From an uncultured Bacteroidales bacterium (lineage in GTDB: Bacteria > Bacteroidota > Bacteroidia > Bacteroidales > P3), in assembly GCA_944320465.1 (NCBI GenBank), contig CALUHO010000019.1, positions 1 to 53,486 on the forward strand: DNA of 53,486 bases, read 5' to 3'. Shown here one piece after another: positions 8,411 to 16,233 of this stretch. Both the position numbers and the translations under genes were made by a program. The notes beneath the pieces are model-generated. The model had not been told where the DNA came from. It was given only the letters and a program-made list of their open reading frames with translations, and searched no databases. Numbering within the stretch: the stretch's first letter is position 1; each line of letters opens with the position of its first letter.

Positions 8411-8995
8411 TTACAGCTTTCCCCGGCAATAGTCCATCTCCTCCAGGCTGCACCAGCCGGCATCGCGGATTTCCTTCAAGAAAAGCTTGGCGCACATCTC
8501 GGCATCGTCCCCGGCTCGGTGATGGTGGCCGAACGGAATCTCGAACTGGCTGCAGAGGAAATCCAATGAATTGCGGCTGAAATCGTAAAGATGACGGGCG
8601 GCCCGCAAGGAACAGTAATAGTCTATGTCGGGCTTTTCCAAGCCGTAATATTCCAGCGAATACCGGATGCAGCTCATATCGAAAGCCGCGTTGTGGGCCA
8701 CCAAGACAGGCGTTTCCTGCAAATAATCCAGGATTTTGGCCCATATTGCCGGAAATTCCGGAGAACGGGCCGTATCCTGTGGCCGGATTCCATGAATCCT
8801 GATATTACCCCAATGGTAGTAGTTGTCCTTGGGGCGGACCAGCCAGGAATCCGTCTCGATAATCAGGCCCTCTTTCACCACGCAGATACCGGCTTCACAT
8901 ACCGAGGCGTGTCCTCCGGTAGCGGTCTCAAAATCAATGGCTATAAAGTCCAAGCCCTGCACGGGGGCATGGGTTCCTGTCGAAGCATCAAACAT
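8411..8995 (-). CDS. DEDDh 3'-5' exonuclease (DnaQ-like)
   Basis: This 194-residue stand-alone exonuclease domain resembles the proofreading subunit of DNA polymerase III. Seen: Exo I FIAIDFETA (Asp21, Glu23), Exo II VLVAHNAAFD, and the Exo III histidine/aspartate pair in HHRAGDDAEMCAKLFL. No polymerase or helicase domain is attached. It probably trims or degrades DNA or RNA ends in the cytoplasm; the true substrate is unknown. A canonical promoter box (9001-9008, minus strand) ends six bases before the annotated ATG. The mRNA may therefore be nearly leaderless, or the true start may be the in-frame GTG at residue 12 or TTG at residue 15. Confidence 0.85.
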   Translation of the reverse strand: MFDASTGTHAPVQGLDFIAIDFETATGGHASVCEAGICVVKEGLIIETDSWLVRPKDNYYHWGNIRIHGIRPQDTARSPEFPAIWAKILDYLQETPVLVAHNAAFDMSCIRYSLEYYGLEKPDIDYYCSLRAARHLYDFSRNSLDFLCSQFEIPFGHHHRAGDDAEMCAKLFLKEIRDAGWCSLEEMDYCRGKL

Positions 8996-9000
8996 GGGCG

Positions 9001-9008
9001 CAAAGGTA
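9001..9008 (-). promoter_or_regulatory. Bacteroidota -7 box for the exonuclease gene
   Basis: On the minus strand this reads TACCTTTG, an exact TAnnTTTG match. The predicted transcription start is about 8995-8997, at or next to the first ATG of the exonuclease. No good -33 TTG is visible, and element A lies 20 bp further upstream. Confidence 0.5.
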
Positions 9009-9027
9009 CGATTATTGAGGTTTCTTA

Positions 9028-9231
9028 GAAGCTGTTTAAATTTATTTGTTTAGGCCATCGGGAGGGGATTTGGAGGGATGGCGCCGCGTTTTTCAAAGGA
9101 GGATAGCCCAGCTATCTGACGTGAAAAACGCAAGCAAGACCCCAAATAGCCCCCGATGGGCAAACAAAATCCTGAAACCGCCCCCTCAAGATTCATTCTT
9201 TTCAGGATTGTAAAAAATTTTAAACAGCTTC
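9028..9231 (+). mobile_element. Element A copy 1 (204-bp MITE-like)
   Basis: The element has terminal inverted repeats GAAGCTGTTTAAA and TTTAAACAGCTTC, and is flanked by TTA on both sides (9025-9027 and 9232-9234). Internal nested palindromes are the same as in the other A copies. The right-hand duplicate is, on the minus strand, the TAA stop codon of the neighbouring membrane protein gene. There is no transposase gene; an open frame running through every copy is judged non-coding. Confidence 0.9.
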
Positions 9232-10269
9232 TTATTGCGCTTTTTTCCGGGCGGCGCGAATAATGAAAAACAGAGCAAGCGCTACGAAGCAAGCCAAGAT
9301 GCAGAACATTTCCGCCTTGTGGTTCATCGGGTCGATCCAGAATTCGGCAAGCAGTTGGTTACGGGAAAAGACTTCGATGAACGTCCAGAAAATGATGACG
9401 GTGGCGATGCCCATGCGGATGTTCGCGCCCCAGCCGGACAACTTGAGCTGATGACGGAACATGAAAATGGAGCCGACCAAGCAACCGATGGCGATAATGA
9501 GCGTGACCGGATGGCTGTCGCCCAAGAAAACCGGGTCGTACAAGAACATCAGCAGCAGGTAGAGTGTCCACATCATGAGGTTCAGCTCCAGAAAAGTGGT
9601 GATGGAAACGTGGTGCGACATGCTGTGCGGCACGATTTCCTGACGTTTCTTCCCGAAGAACACCTTTTGCAGCCAATTGTACGCCAAGCAGCCGGAACGG
9701 GTATTGAACAGGTACAAGACAGTGAACATCATCCAGATACCGAAAGTGGCAGGCATGATCAGGTATTCGGGGCGGGAGCCGGTGAGAGCTTTCAGTTCGG
9801 ATACAGGCATGTCGTTGACATTGATGCCGTTAATCAGGGTTTGATGCTGGATGCCGATGCCGTTCAGGTATTCTGTCGTGGTGGTGACGATGCCAGAACC
9901 CACCAAGTCGTAATGGGCTCCGTATCGGCCTGCGTAATAAGCAAAAAGGAATTCAACCCATCCTGTCCAGAAGAGAAGCCCGCCGAACAAACCCCAAAGG
10001 GTCTGCTTGGTATCGCCTTTGGCAAAGACACCGATGATGACCATGGCTAATCCTGCCGCACCCATCGCGAAGGCGGCCGGATGCAAGGCCGAGGGGGGCA
10101 GATTTGATTCCATGACTTTCATCAAGGCATGACCCAAAGGCATGGTGCAAAGTACTAATAAGAAAGAGGCTATCGTTTTGCCCCAGTGCCATTTTTTTGA
10201 GCTTGGAAGGTTTTTCAACCTCTGCCTTCTTCGAGTGTCCTGCAGAGCAGGGGACAAGGTTGTTTTCAT
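9232..10269 (-). CDS. Integral membrane protein of unknown function
   Basis: I do not recognise this 345-residue protein. About eight hydrophobic segments can be seen (near residues 28-50, 62-82, 88-112, 172-190, 230-250, 262-280, 288-308 and 325-342). A hydrophilic loop between the third and fourth segments contains GSGIVTTTTEYLNGIGIQHQ. The N-terminus is basic (RRRQRLKNLPSSKKWHWGK). It is flanked by element A on its 3' side, with the stop codon itself forming the element's target duplication, and by element B upstream. There are no operon partners. Confidence 0.8.
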   Translation of the reverse strand: MKTTLSPALQDTRRRQRLKNLPSSKKWHWGKTIASFLLVLCTMPLGHALMKVMESNLPPSALHPAAFAMGAAGLAMVIIGVFAKGDTKQTLWGLFGGLLFWTGWVEFLFAYYAGRYGAHYDLVGSGIVTTTTEYLNGIGIQHQTLINGINVNDMPVSELKALTGSRPEYLIMPATFGIWMMFTVLYLFNTRSGCLAYNWLQKVFFGKKRQEIVPHSMSHHVSITTFLELNLMMWTLYLLLMFLYDPVFLGDSHPVTLIIAIGCLVGSIFMFRHQLKLSGWGANIRMGIATVIIFWTFIEVFSRNQLLAEFWIDPMNHKAEMFCILACFVALALFFIIRAARKKAQ

Positions 10270-10390
10270 AATAGATATTTTAGGGTTTAGCCGTTTTTTT
10301 CAGGGGACGTCGAGACGTAAACAACTTGTACAATCCGTATTTTGCAGGTGGCTATTGCCCCATGTCCATCAATAAGAGCCGCTAATTTAT

Positions 10391-10583
10391 CCCAAATCGC
10401 TCATTAGACTTTGGGGAGATTGCCCGCTTGTGTCATGCAGCATGCTTCCCGCCTAGCCGAAGGCGTAGCGGGCTACGTCGAGGCGTAGCGAGAAACAGGA
10501 TGCGGACAGAGGCGGGCAAGATGCCCGAAAGCCTCATTTTCCTAACCGAAAACAGCCCCGGCGTGTCTAATGACCGATTTGGG
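10391..10583 (+). mobile_element. Element B copy 1 (193-bp MITE-like)
   Basis: The outer inverted repeat runs from CCCAAATCGCTCATTAGAC (10391-10409) to GTCTAATGACCGATTTGGG (10565-10583), with one mismatch. The interior is a series of palindromes, including GCCCGC...GCGGGC arms and the small hairpins GCC-GAA-GGC and GTAGC-GG-GCTAC. The flanks are TTTAT on both sides, but other copies show no duplication, so this may be chance. It lies in the 496-bp gene-free stretch 10270-10765; I see nothing in the remaining 10584-10765. Confidence 0.85.
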
Positions 10584-10765
10584 TTTATTCATCTTGCCCA
10601 AAAAGTCCAAACAGGACCGGATTATCCGATGTCATGAAGCAACCAGAAAAGTGAATTGCCAGTTGCAATGTTGTCAGCTCCAGTTCTGGCCGATGCGTCT
10701 ATGTGGCGGAGACGGTTCGTCTTGAGATTTTCCATGTGAAAATACCCTGAAGTGTTTTTTTTCAT

Positions 10766-11512
10766 CTACATCAACGCCTCGATGGCTTGGCGGATTTTTT
10801 CCGGGTCGCTGGCCTCGCGGGCGTATTCTTCTATATGGACCGTGCCGCCCATCGAGACTTCGGGATTGCGGAACTGCATCCGGCTCTCGATACGGCTGCG
10901 GCCGGAAAGATGGAATTCCTTGGCTCCGGTCTCCCGGGCGATGCGGGCGATATTCCCGGCATTGAGCCCGCAGCCCGGCATCACAATCAGCTTTCCGCTC
11001 CGGCAGACTAATTCCTTGAGCAATCCCGTTCCTTCCAACGCCGAATTTTTCATGCCCGAACTCAAAAGCCGTGCGCAACCGGCCGATTGCAGGACGGCCA
11101 AGGCCTCGAAAGGATCCCGGCACATGTCGAAAGCCCGATGGAAGGTGAAGGGCAGGGGATAAGAAGCCTCTATGCACTGCTCCAGAAACGCCCGGTCCAC
11201 TTGACCGTCCTCCTGCAGCATCCCGCTCACGATGCCGGCTGCCCCCGACAGCTTGGCTATCCGGATATCTTCCAACATGACCGCCTGCTCCTCAGCCGAA
11301 TAGAGGAAATCCCCGCCCCGGGGACGGATAATCACATTCACAGCGATGCCCTCCACAGTACAGGCCTGTTTGATACAGCCATAAGAGGGGGTCGTACCGC
11401 CTTCCGGCATCCCGGCGCAAAGCTCCACCCGGTCCGCCCCGGCTTCAGCCGCCGCCTTGACGCTTTCCACCGAGTTGGCGCAGACTTCTATCTTGAATTC
11501 CGAACGTTTCAT
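10766..11512 (-). CDS. cutC: CutC family protein
   Basis: This 248-residue TIM-barrel protein of the CutC family has the conserved N-terminus EVCANSVESVKAAAEAGADR and the VELCAGMPEGGTTPSYG and VNVIIRPRGGDFLY motifs. The family was named for copper homeostasis, but a direct role in copper handling is disputed and the catalytic function is not settled. Its start overlaps the end of the alpha-L-fucosidase gene by 4 bp, so the two are probably translated from one message, fucosidase first. Confidence 0.93.
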   Translation of the reverse strand: MKRSEFKIEVCANSVESVKAAAEAGADRVELCAGMPEGGTTPSYGCIKQACTVEGIAVNVIIRPRGGDFLYSAEEQAVMLEDIRIAKLSGAAGIVSGMLQEDGQVDRAFLEQCIEASYPLPFTFHRAFDMCRDPFEALAVLQSAGCARLLSSGMKNSALEGTGLLKELVCRSGKLIVMPGCGLNAGNIARIARETGAKEFHLSGRSRIESRMQFRNPEVSMGGTVHIEEYAREASDPEKIRQAIEALM

Positions 11513-12885
11513 TGTATTTCAAGTTCTATCACATAATCGATTTCATCCGGCACTTTCCCGAAAGAAAGCCAGACCCCGTCCTTGTCCTGCTTGAACCGGA
11601 CCGGCTCCCCGGAAGCGAACTCCTTGGCCCTCTTCACTTTCAGCCCCGTCACCGGCACAAAAAGCCCCTTGTCCGGCAAGTCCAATATATGTACATACCG
11701 CTTGTCGCCTTTGCGCGTCATCACGCCCCAGTCCCGCGGACTCACTTCGCCACCCCGCGTCCCGTACAGCGTAGGCCCGTAAACCTTCATCCATTCCCCG
11801 ATTTCCTTGAGCCGTTCCAGTGCCAAAGCCGGCAATTCGCCGTCAGGCTGCGGGCCGATATTCAGCAGCAGGTTGGCATTGCGCCCGGCCGCCCGCACCA
11901 GATAATGAACCAAAGTCCGCGTATCCTTGTAGTCTTGGTCGGCAATCTTGTAGCCCCACATCCCGTTCATCGTCTGGCAAGTCTCCAATGGCAAGGAACT
12001 GATATCCTGACCCGACAAGCCCGCCGTGTTCTCTCCAGGCAGGTCCCGCTCGAAAATCTGGATATCCTCGCCCTCGAACGGCACCTGATGATGGTTGTTC
12101 CCAATCAGGCACGCAGGCTGCAGCTCATGCACCATTTGGTACTGTTCCGGCAGCTGCCAGTCGAAACTGCTGTCCTGGTCGTGATCCCACCAGCCGTCGA
12201 ACCAGATAGCCCCGATAGGGCCGTATTCCGTCAGCAATTCCCGTATCTGATGGTTCATGAACGCATAATAAGTAGCCCATTCCCCGTGGCTGTCGCGCCC
12301 TGTGCCACGGCCTGTCCGTCCTAAAGGATAATAATCCTCCCGGTCCCAGTCCAAATGCGAATAATACAGATGCAAGCCGATTCCCTGCTTCTGGCATTCC
12401 TCGGCCAGTTCTTTCAGCACATCCCGCTTGAAAGGCGTGGCATCCACGATATTGTAGTCCGAAAATTCGGTGTCCCACATCGAAAAGCCTTCGTGGTGCC
12501 GGGTCGTGAAACAAATGTATTGGGCACCCGAAGCCTTGATGGCCGACACCCATTCGGCCGCATCGAAGCGGGAAGGGTAGAAGCCCCCGGCCAGCTTGCG
12601 GTATTCCTCATGGTCGATGCCCCGGTTCATGTACCATTCGCCCTGCGCCAGCATGCTGTACAGGCCCCAATGCAGGAAGATGCCGAATTTTTGGTCGCGG
12701 AAATGTTCCCGAGCCTGCAAGTTCTCCTCGGAAGGAATGTAACGGTATTCAGCTGTCTCTGATGCCGTTGACCGTTTGGCTGCTTCTGCCACCGAGTCCG
12801 ATGCAGGATTTTCTGCCTTGGCGATGCCTAAGCCGAGCGTCATGCCAAGCCCCAGCAAAAGCACTGTATTATATTTCATTTTCAT
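11509..12885 (-). CDS. Alpha-L-fucosidase, GH29
   Basis: This is a secreted or periplasmic glycoside hydrolase family 29 enzyme that removes alpha-linked fucose from host or plant glycans. The start at 12885 (MKMKYNTVLLLG) gives a normal signal peptide ending near AKA-EN; an in-frame ATG at 12945 adds only a non-signal extension. Seen in the 458-residue product: KFGIFLHWGLYS, the substrate-site TTRHHEGFSMWDT, LYYSHLDW, and AIWFDGWWDH, whose Asp230 is the family nucleophile. There is no sulfatase or SusCD pair nearby, so this is not a full utilisation locus. A 4-bp overlap links it to cutC. Confidence 0.94.
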   Translation of the reverse strand: MKMKYNTVLLLGLGMTLGLGIAKAENPASDSVAEAAKRSTASETAEYRYIPSEENLQAREHFRDQKFGIFLHWGLYSMLAQGEWYMNRGIDHEEYRKLAGGFYPSRFDAAEWVSAIKASGAQYICFTTRHHEGFSMWDTEFSDYNIVDATPFKRDVLKELAEECQKQGIGLHLYYSHLDWDREDYYPLGRTGRGTGRDSHGEWATYYAFMNHQIRELLTEYGPIGAIWFDGWWDHDQDSSFDWQLPEQYQMVHELQPACLIGNNHHQVPFEGEDIQIFERDLPGENTAGLSGQDISSLPLETCQTMNGMWGYKIADQDYKDTRTLVHYLVRAAGRNANLLLNIGPQPDGELPALALERLKEIGEWMKVYGPTLYGTRGGEVSPRDWGVMTRKGDKRYVHILDLPDKGLFVPVTGLKVKRAKEFASGEPVRFKQDKDGVWLSFGKVPDEIDYVIELEIQ

Positions 12886-12941
12886 AGGATTAACTTGGAT
12901 TTTCGGGCTTAATGCCCCATTGGACATAAGGCAGGGCAGTA

Positions 12942-13577
12942 TCATAAAACCCGATAGACCAGTTCCGATGCCGGCCTTTTGGGTACATGGTGGACCCCAT
13001 CCTCCGTCCGCCAGTATTTTACATCCCCGCCTTGCATTTCTTCTATCACCACCTTTTCTTTAGGGCGACCCAAGGCCAGGACATGCAGGATTTGCAAGTG
13101 TCCGGGCAGTTGCAGCAAGTTCCGGAGTTCCGCATTGTTGAATGCCTTGATGATGCAGCAACCATAGTCCTCCGCGCAGGCCGACAGTCCGAGCGTCTGC
13201 AACTGGATGCCGTCGTCGCAAAGGCAGTTCGATGCTATGTCCTTGTCCAAGAGCTGAATCAGGTAAGCTGACGGGCGTTCGCCTTCCTCCGGCCCCGGCC
13301 AGTCCTTGAGATAGCCGGCCCAAGTCAGAAGCGGGAACACCTTGGCGCATTCTTCCGCCTGATGCACGATAACATATTTGAGAGCTTGCGCGTTGCGGCC
13401 CGACGCGCAGTAACGGCAGTTGCCAACCCAGCGCATGAGCGATTCCACCGGAATCCGGTCATTTTGGATGAAACGCCTTATGGAACGGTTCTGCAAAAGG
13501 AGTCTGGATAGGACTGTTGCCGACATGGGTTGCGGGCAGTTGTTGTTTTCTTGATTGAACTCAGGTGTCATTGACAA
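12942..13577 (-). CDS. Nitroreductase family flavoprotein
   Basis: This 211-residue FMN-dependent oxidoreductase has the family start LLLQNRSIRRF (FMN phosphate contacts) and the helix CASGRNAQALKYVIV, followed by GIQLQTLGLSACAEDYGCCI and LALGRPKEKVVIEE. The substrate cannot be predicted. It lies 56 bp upstream of the fucosidase start on the same strand and has its own promoter box at 13592-13599. The ATG at 13571 is an equally possible start. Confidence 0.87.
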   Translation of the reverse strand: MSMTPEFNQENNNCPQPMSATVLSRLLLQNRSIRRFIQNDRIPVESLMRWVGNCRYCASGRNAQALKYVIVHQAEECAKVFPLLTWAGYLKDWPGPEEGERPSAYLIQLLDKDIASNCLCDDGIQLQTLGLSACAEDYGCCIIKAFNNAELRNLLQLPGHLQILHVLALGRPKEKVVIEEMQGGDVKYWRTEDGVHHVPKRPASELVYRVL

Positions 13578-13591
13578 TATTTCTTAGTGCG

Positions 13592-13599
13592 CGAAGATA
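13592..13599 (-). promoter_or_regulatory. Variant -7 box (TATCTTCG) for nitroreductase
   Basis: The minus strand reads TATCTTCG, the TAnnTTCG variant also seen before bamD and fadD here, with a TTG about 17 nt upstream. The predicted transcript starts near 13586, about 9 nt before the first ATG. Confidence 0.5.
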
Positions 13600-13689
13600 G
13601 GTATATTCCGCGTTGCCAAGACACACAAAACTCCAAAACTTTTCAAAGTTCGGCTAAACCGCGCAAATTCGGCATCTTGCGTCTTACCC

Positions 13690-14528
13690 ATTCTGACGCA
13701 TCGCCCCAAGAAGAAAGACGGCCAGCAACTGCAAAGCACTGTGGATGCCCAAATGGCTACCGACAAGGATTTGCTGCAAGTCAGAGCCGAACAAAGCGGA
13801 ATCCGCTACCAGCTGCAAAAAGCCCGCAGCGGGGTGGAACTCTGCCGCATGGTCCGATGCAGCCGAATCGGGCTCAGCCTGGATACAGCGGTGTTCCTGA
13901 CCGATACGATCCTGAACCAGCCGGTTCCCGAACTGAGCGAAGTCTCCATTGAAAACCGTCCGGAGCTGGCCTTGCTGCAAAAGCAGGTGGAAGCCTGCAA
14001 ACAACAGTCCAAGATGGTTCTCGGCGACATGCTGCCCACGGCCGGCTTAGCCCTGGTTATACGTATATGGGCAATATCGACCTGAATACCAGTGTGAACA
14101 CCGGCAAGGGAACAATACCTGTCAACTACGAAATGGACTTCAGCATTCCCATGGCGATGGTCGCCGTCAGGATTCCCATCACCGAATGGGGGGCCGGCTC
14201 GCAGAAGATAAAAAAAGCCAGATTGGAAGTCCGGAACGCTGAATTGGATCTGGCACAGAACGAACGCCTCTTGACGATGGAAGCCCGACAGGCGGCTTTG
14301 AACTTGCGTGAAGGCTATATGTTGATTGGCTCGGCCCGGCTTTCGGTGGAACACGCTACGGAAAGCCTCCGGGTCATGCGCCAGCGTTACGACTTGCAGA
14401 TGTGCAGCCTGGGCGACCTGCTCGATGCCCATGCGCAATGGCAGCGGGCCGAAAGCAACTTGATTGAAGCCAAGACTCAGTACAAGATTCACGAAACCGA
14501 ATACCTCCGTGCCACGGGGAATTTGTAA
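13690..14528 (+). pseudogene. Decayed TolC-family outer membrane efflux gene
   Basis: Two adjoining frames together encode the C-terminal two thirds of a TolC/OprM-like protein. The first runs through KKKDGQQLQSTVDAQMATDK and LLQVRAEQSGIRYQLQKARS to LPTAGLALV. The second, starting at about 14067, runs from MGNIDLN through RVMRQRYDLQMCSLGDLLDA to a normal stop. Restoring one G near 14055 (CTGG to CTGGG) would give ALGYTYMGNID and join them, so a single -1 frameshift is likely. The N-terminal ~150 residues and signal peptide are absent, and no membrane-fusion or pump gene is nearby. It is 48 bp upstream of dinB on the same strand. Confidence 0.8.
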
Positions 14529-14576
14529 TTTCGCCACAAGTCCGGACGGGCATCCAGCGCGAACCGGGCAAGAGAG

Positions 14577-15644
14577 ATGCGGAAAATCATACATATAGAC
14601 ATGGATGCATTCTACGCCTCGGTAGAGCAGCGGGACTTCCCCGAGCTGAGGGGCAAGCCGGTGGCGGTAGGCCGGGCGGAGGCACGTTCGGTGGTTGCCG
14701 CCGCCAGCTACGAAGCCCGGAAATTCGGGGTCCGTTCCGCCATGCCTTCCTTGCAGGCACAACGCCTTTGCCCGCAGCTGCATTTCCAGCCCGCCCGTTT
14801 CGAGGTCTATCGTGCCGTATCGGCGCAGATACGTTCCATTTTTTTGGACTACACCGATTTGGTGGAACCCTTGTCGTTGGACGAAGCCTATCTGGATGTG
14901 ACGCGCGACAAGAAGGACATCCGATCGGCCACCTTGATCGCCTTGGAGATAAAGAAGCGGATTCGGGAAAAGACGGGCCTGACCGCCTCGGCCGGCGTTT
15001 CCTACAATAAGTTCCTGGCCAAAATGGCTTCGGACTACCGGAAGCCGAACGGGATTTTCGTGGTCGAACCCCATCAGGCGGAGGCTTTCATCCTGCCTCT
15101 GCCGATAGAGAAATTCTACGGGGTAGGCGAGGTGACCGCCCGGAAATTCAAGGAAATGGGCGTGCATACAGGAGCCGGCCTGCTGAAACTGAGCCGGAAC
15201 TACCTTATGTCTCGCTTCGGCAAGGTCGGTTCCTATTATTACGACATCGTGCGGGGCATAGACGAACGTCCCGTGCAGCCGGAGCGGATCCGGAAGTCCT
15301 ATAGCGTGGAAAACACCTATGCGGAGGACATCCACGACCGATTCGGCCTGATAACCGAGCTCTACCGTTTGGAAAAACGGCTGGCTCGTTTGTTAGAGAG
15401 GGACGGCGTGGCAGCCAAGACCGTGGTCATCAAGGTGCGTTACCACGATTTCACGACCCAGAGCCGCAACCATACGCTCCCGTATCCGGTATCGAATTTC
15501 GAAAGCCTGCACCAAGCCGTCCGTCAGATGAGGGACAGCTTCCCTTGGCAGGCCCAAGGCATCCGCCTCTTGGGCGTGGGAGTCCAGAACCTGATATTGC
15601 CGGATGCCGAGGAACATTCCGTCAAGCAACTGAGCCTGTTTTGA
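14577..15644 (+). CDS. dinB: DNA polymerase IV (Y family)
   Basis: This 355-residue translesion polymerase shows the Y-family catalytic motifs HIDMDAFYASVEQRD (metal-binding Asp) and PLSLDEAYLDVT (Asp-Glu), the ASAGVSYNKFLAKMASDYRK stretch, a helix-hairpin-helix (FYGVGEVTARKFKEMG) and the little-finger domain to the end (VGVQNLILPD...LSLF). The beta-clamp motif is probably the terminal QLSLF. The length is normal. Its TGA stop is also the left 3-bp duplicate of element A copy 2, which begins at the next base. I see no LexA box. Confidence 0.96.
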   Translation: MRKIIHIDMDAFYASVEQRDFPELRGKPVAVGRAEARSVVAAASYEARKFGVRSAMPSLQAQRLCPQLHFQPARFEVYRAVSAQIRSIFLDYTDLVEPLSLDEAYLDVTRDKKDIRSATLIALEIKKRIREKTGLTASAGVSYNKFLAKMASDYRKPNGIFVVEPHQAEAFILPLPIEKFYGVGEVTARKFKEMGVHTGAGLLKLSRNYLMSRFGKVGSYYYDIVRGIDERPVQPERIRKSYSVENTYAEDIHDRFGLITELYRLEKRLARLLERDGVAAKTVVIKVRYHDFTTQSRNHTLPYPVSNFESLHQAVRQMRDSFPWQAQGIRLLGVGVQNLILPDAEEHSVKQLSLF

Positions 15645-16119
15645 GAAGCTGTTTAAAATTTCTTACAATCCTGAAAAGGCTGCATTTTCAGGGACCGGTT
15701 TCAGGATTTTGTTTGCCCATCGGGGGCTATTTCGGGTCTGGGTTGAGCGATGCTCGATGATAGCTTGGTCTCGGAGAAATCAAAGCTTGCTTTGATTCCC
15801 CGCTCGACTTTCGCTATCGTTTGCGTTTTTCACGTCAGATAGCTTGGCTATCCTCCTTTGAAAAACGCCGCGCCATCCCTCCAAATCCCCTCCCGATGGC
15901 CTGAACAAATAAACCCAAATCGGTCATTAGACACGCCGGGGCTGTTTTCGGTTAGGAAAATGAGGCTTTCGGGCATCTTGCCCGCCTCTGTCCGCATCCT
16001 GTTTCTCGCTACGCCTCGACGTAGCCCGCTACGCCTTCGGCTAGGCGAGAAGCATGCTGCATGACACAAGCGGGCAATCTCCCCAAAGTCTAATGACCGA
16101 TTTGGGTTTAAACATCTTC
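15645..16119 (-). mobile_element. Element A copy 2, composite (475 bp) carrying element B
   Basis: It starts GAAGCTGTTTAAA directly after the dinB stop, in reverse orientation, and ends TTTAAACATCTTC at 16119. It is flanked by TGA on both sides (15642-15644 and 16120-16122). It is interrupted twice: a 78-bp palindrome-rich segment at about 15742-15820 (including ATCAAAGC-TT-GCTTTGAT at 15779-15796), and element B at 15914-16106 near its far end. The lengths add up: 204 + 78 + 193 = 475. Confidence 0.88.
15914..16106 (-). mobile_element. Element B copy 2 (193 bp), nested in element A
   Basis: It is bounded by CCCAAATCGGTCATTAGAC and GTCTAATGACCGATTTGGG, a perfect 19-bp inverted repeat. It splits the sequence AACAAATAAATTTAAAC of element A between AAA and TTT with no duplicated bases. 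Its orientation is opposite to copies 1 and 3. A small frame within it is not considered a gene. Confidence 0.87.
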
Positions 16120-16233
16120 TGATTTGAGGAAAAGCGAGAACGACAATGCCAGAAAGCAGAAAGCGGTGTATCAAATGGATCAGATGTCCTTATGATACAC
16201 CGCCTTGATATGTGGCCGGAGGGAAGTCCGCTT

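Noticed and set aside
9050..9292. Open frame through element A (ending in a stretch like RGAIPPNPLPMA), also open in other A copies
   Set aside because: The frame is open because the copies are near-identical, it has no stable start, and it has different flanking residues each time. The DNA is explained by nested palindromes.
10386..10588. TTTAT direct repeats as a 5-bp target duplication of element B copy 1
   Set aside because: The nested copy shows no duplication at all, so the A/T-rich match here is probably chance.
10428..10637. ORF inside element B
   Set aside because: It follows the palindromic repeat; copies share the frame only because they share sequence. No start signal or family resemblance.
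13806..15335. 509-codon minus-strand ORF opposite dinB and the tolC remnant
   Set aside because: It is antisense to dinB with all Y-family motifs, and its product has no recognisable domain.
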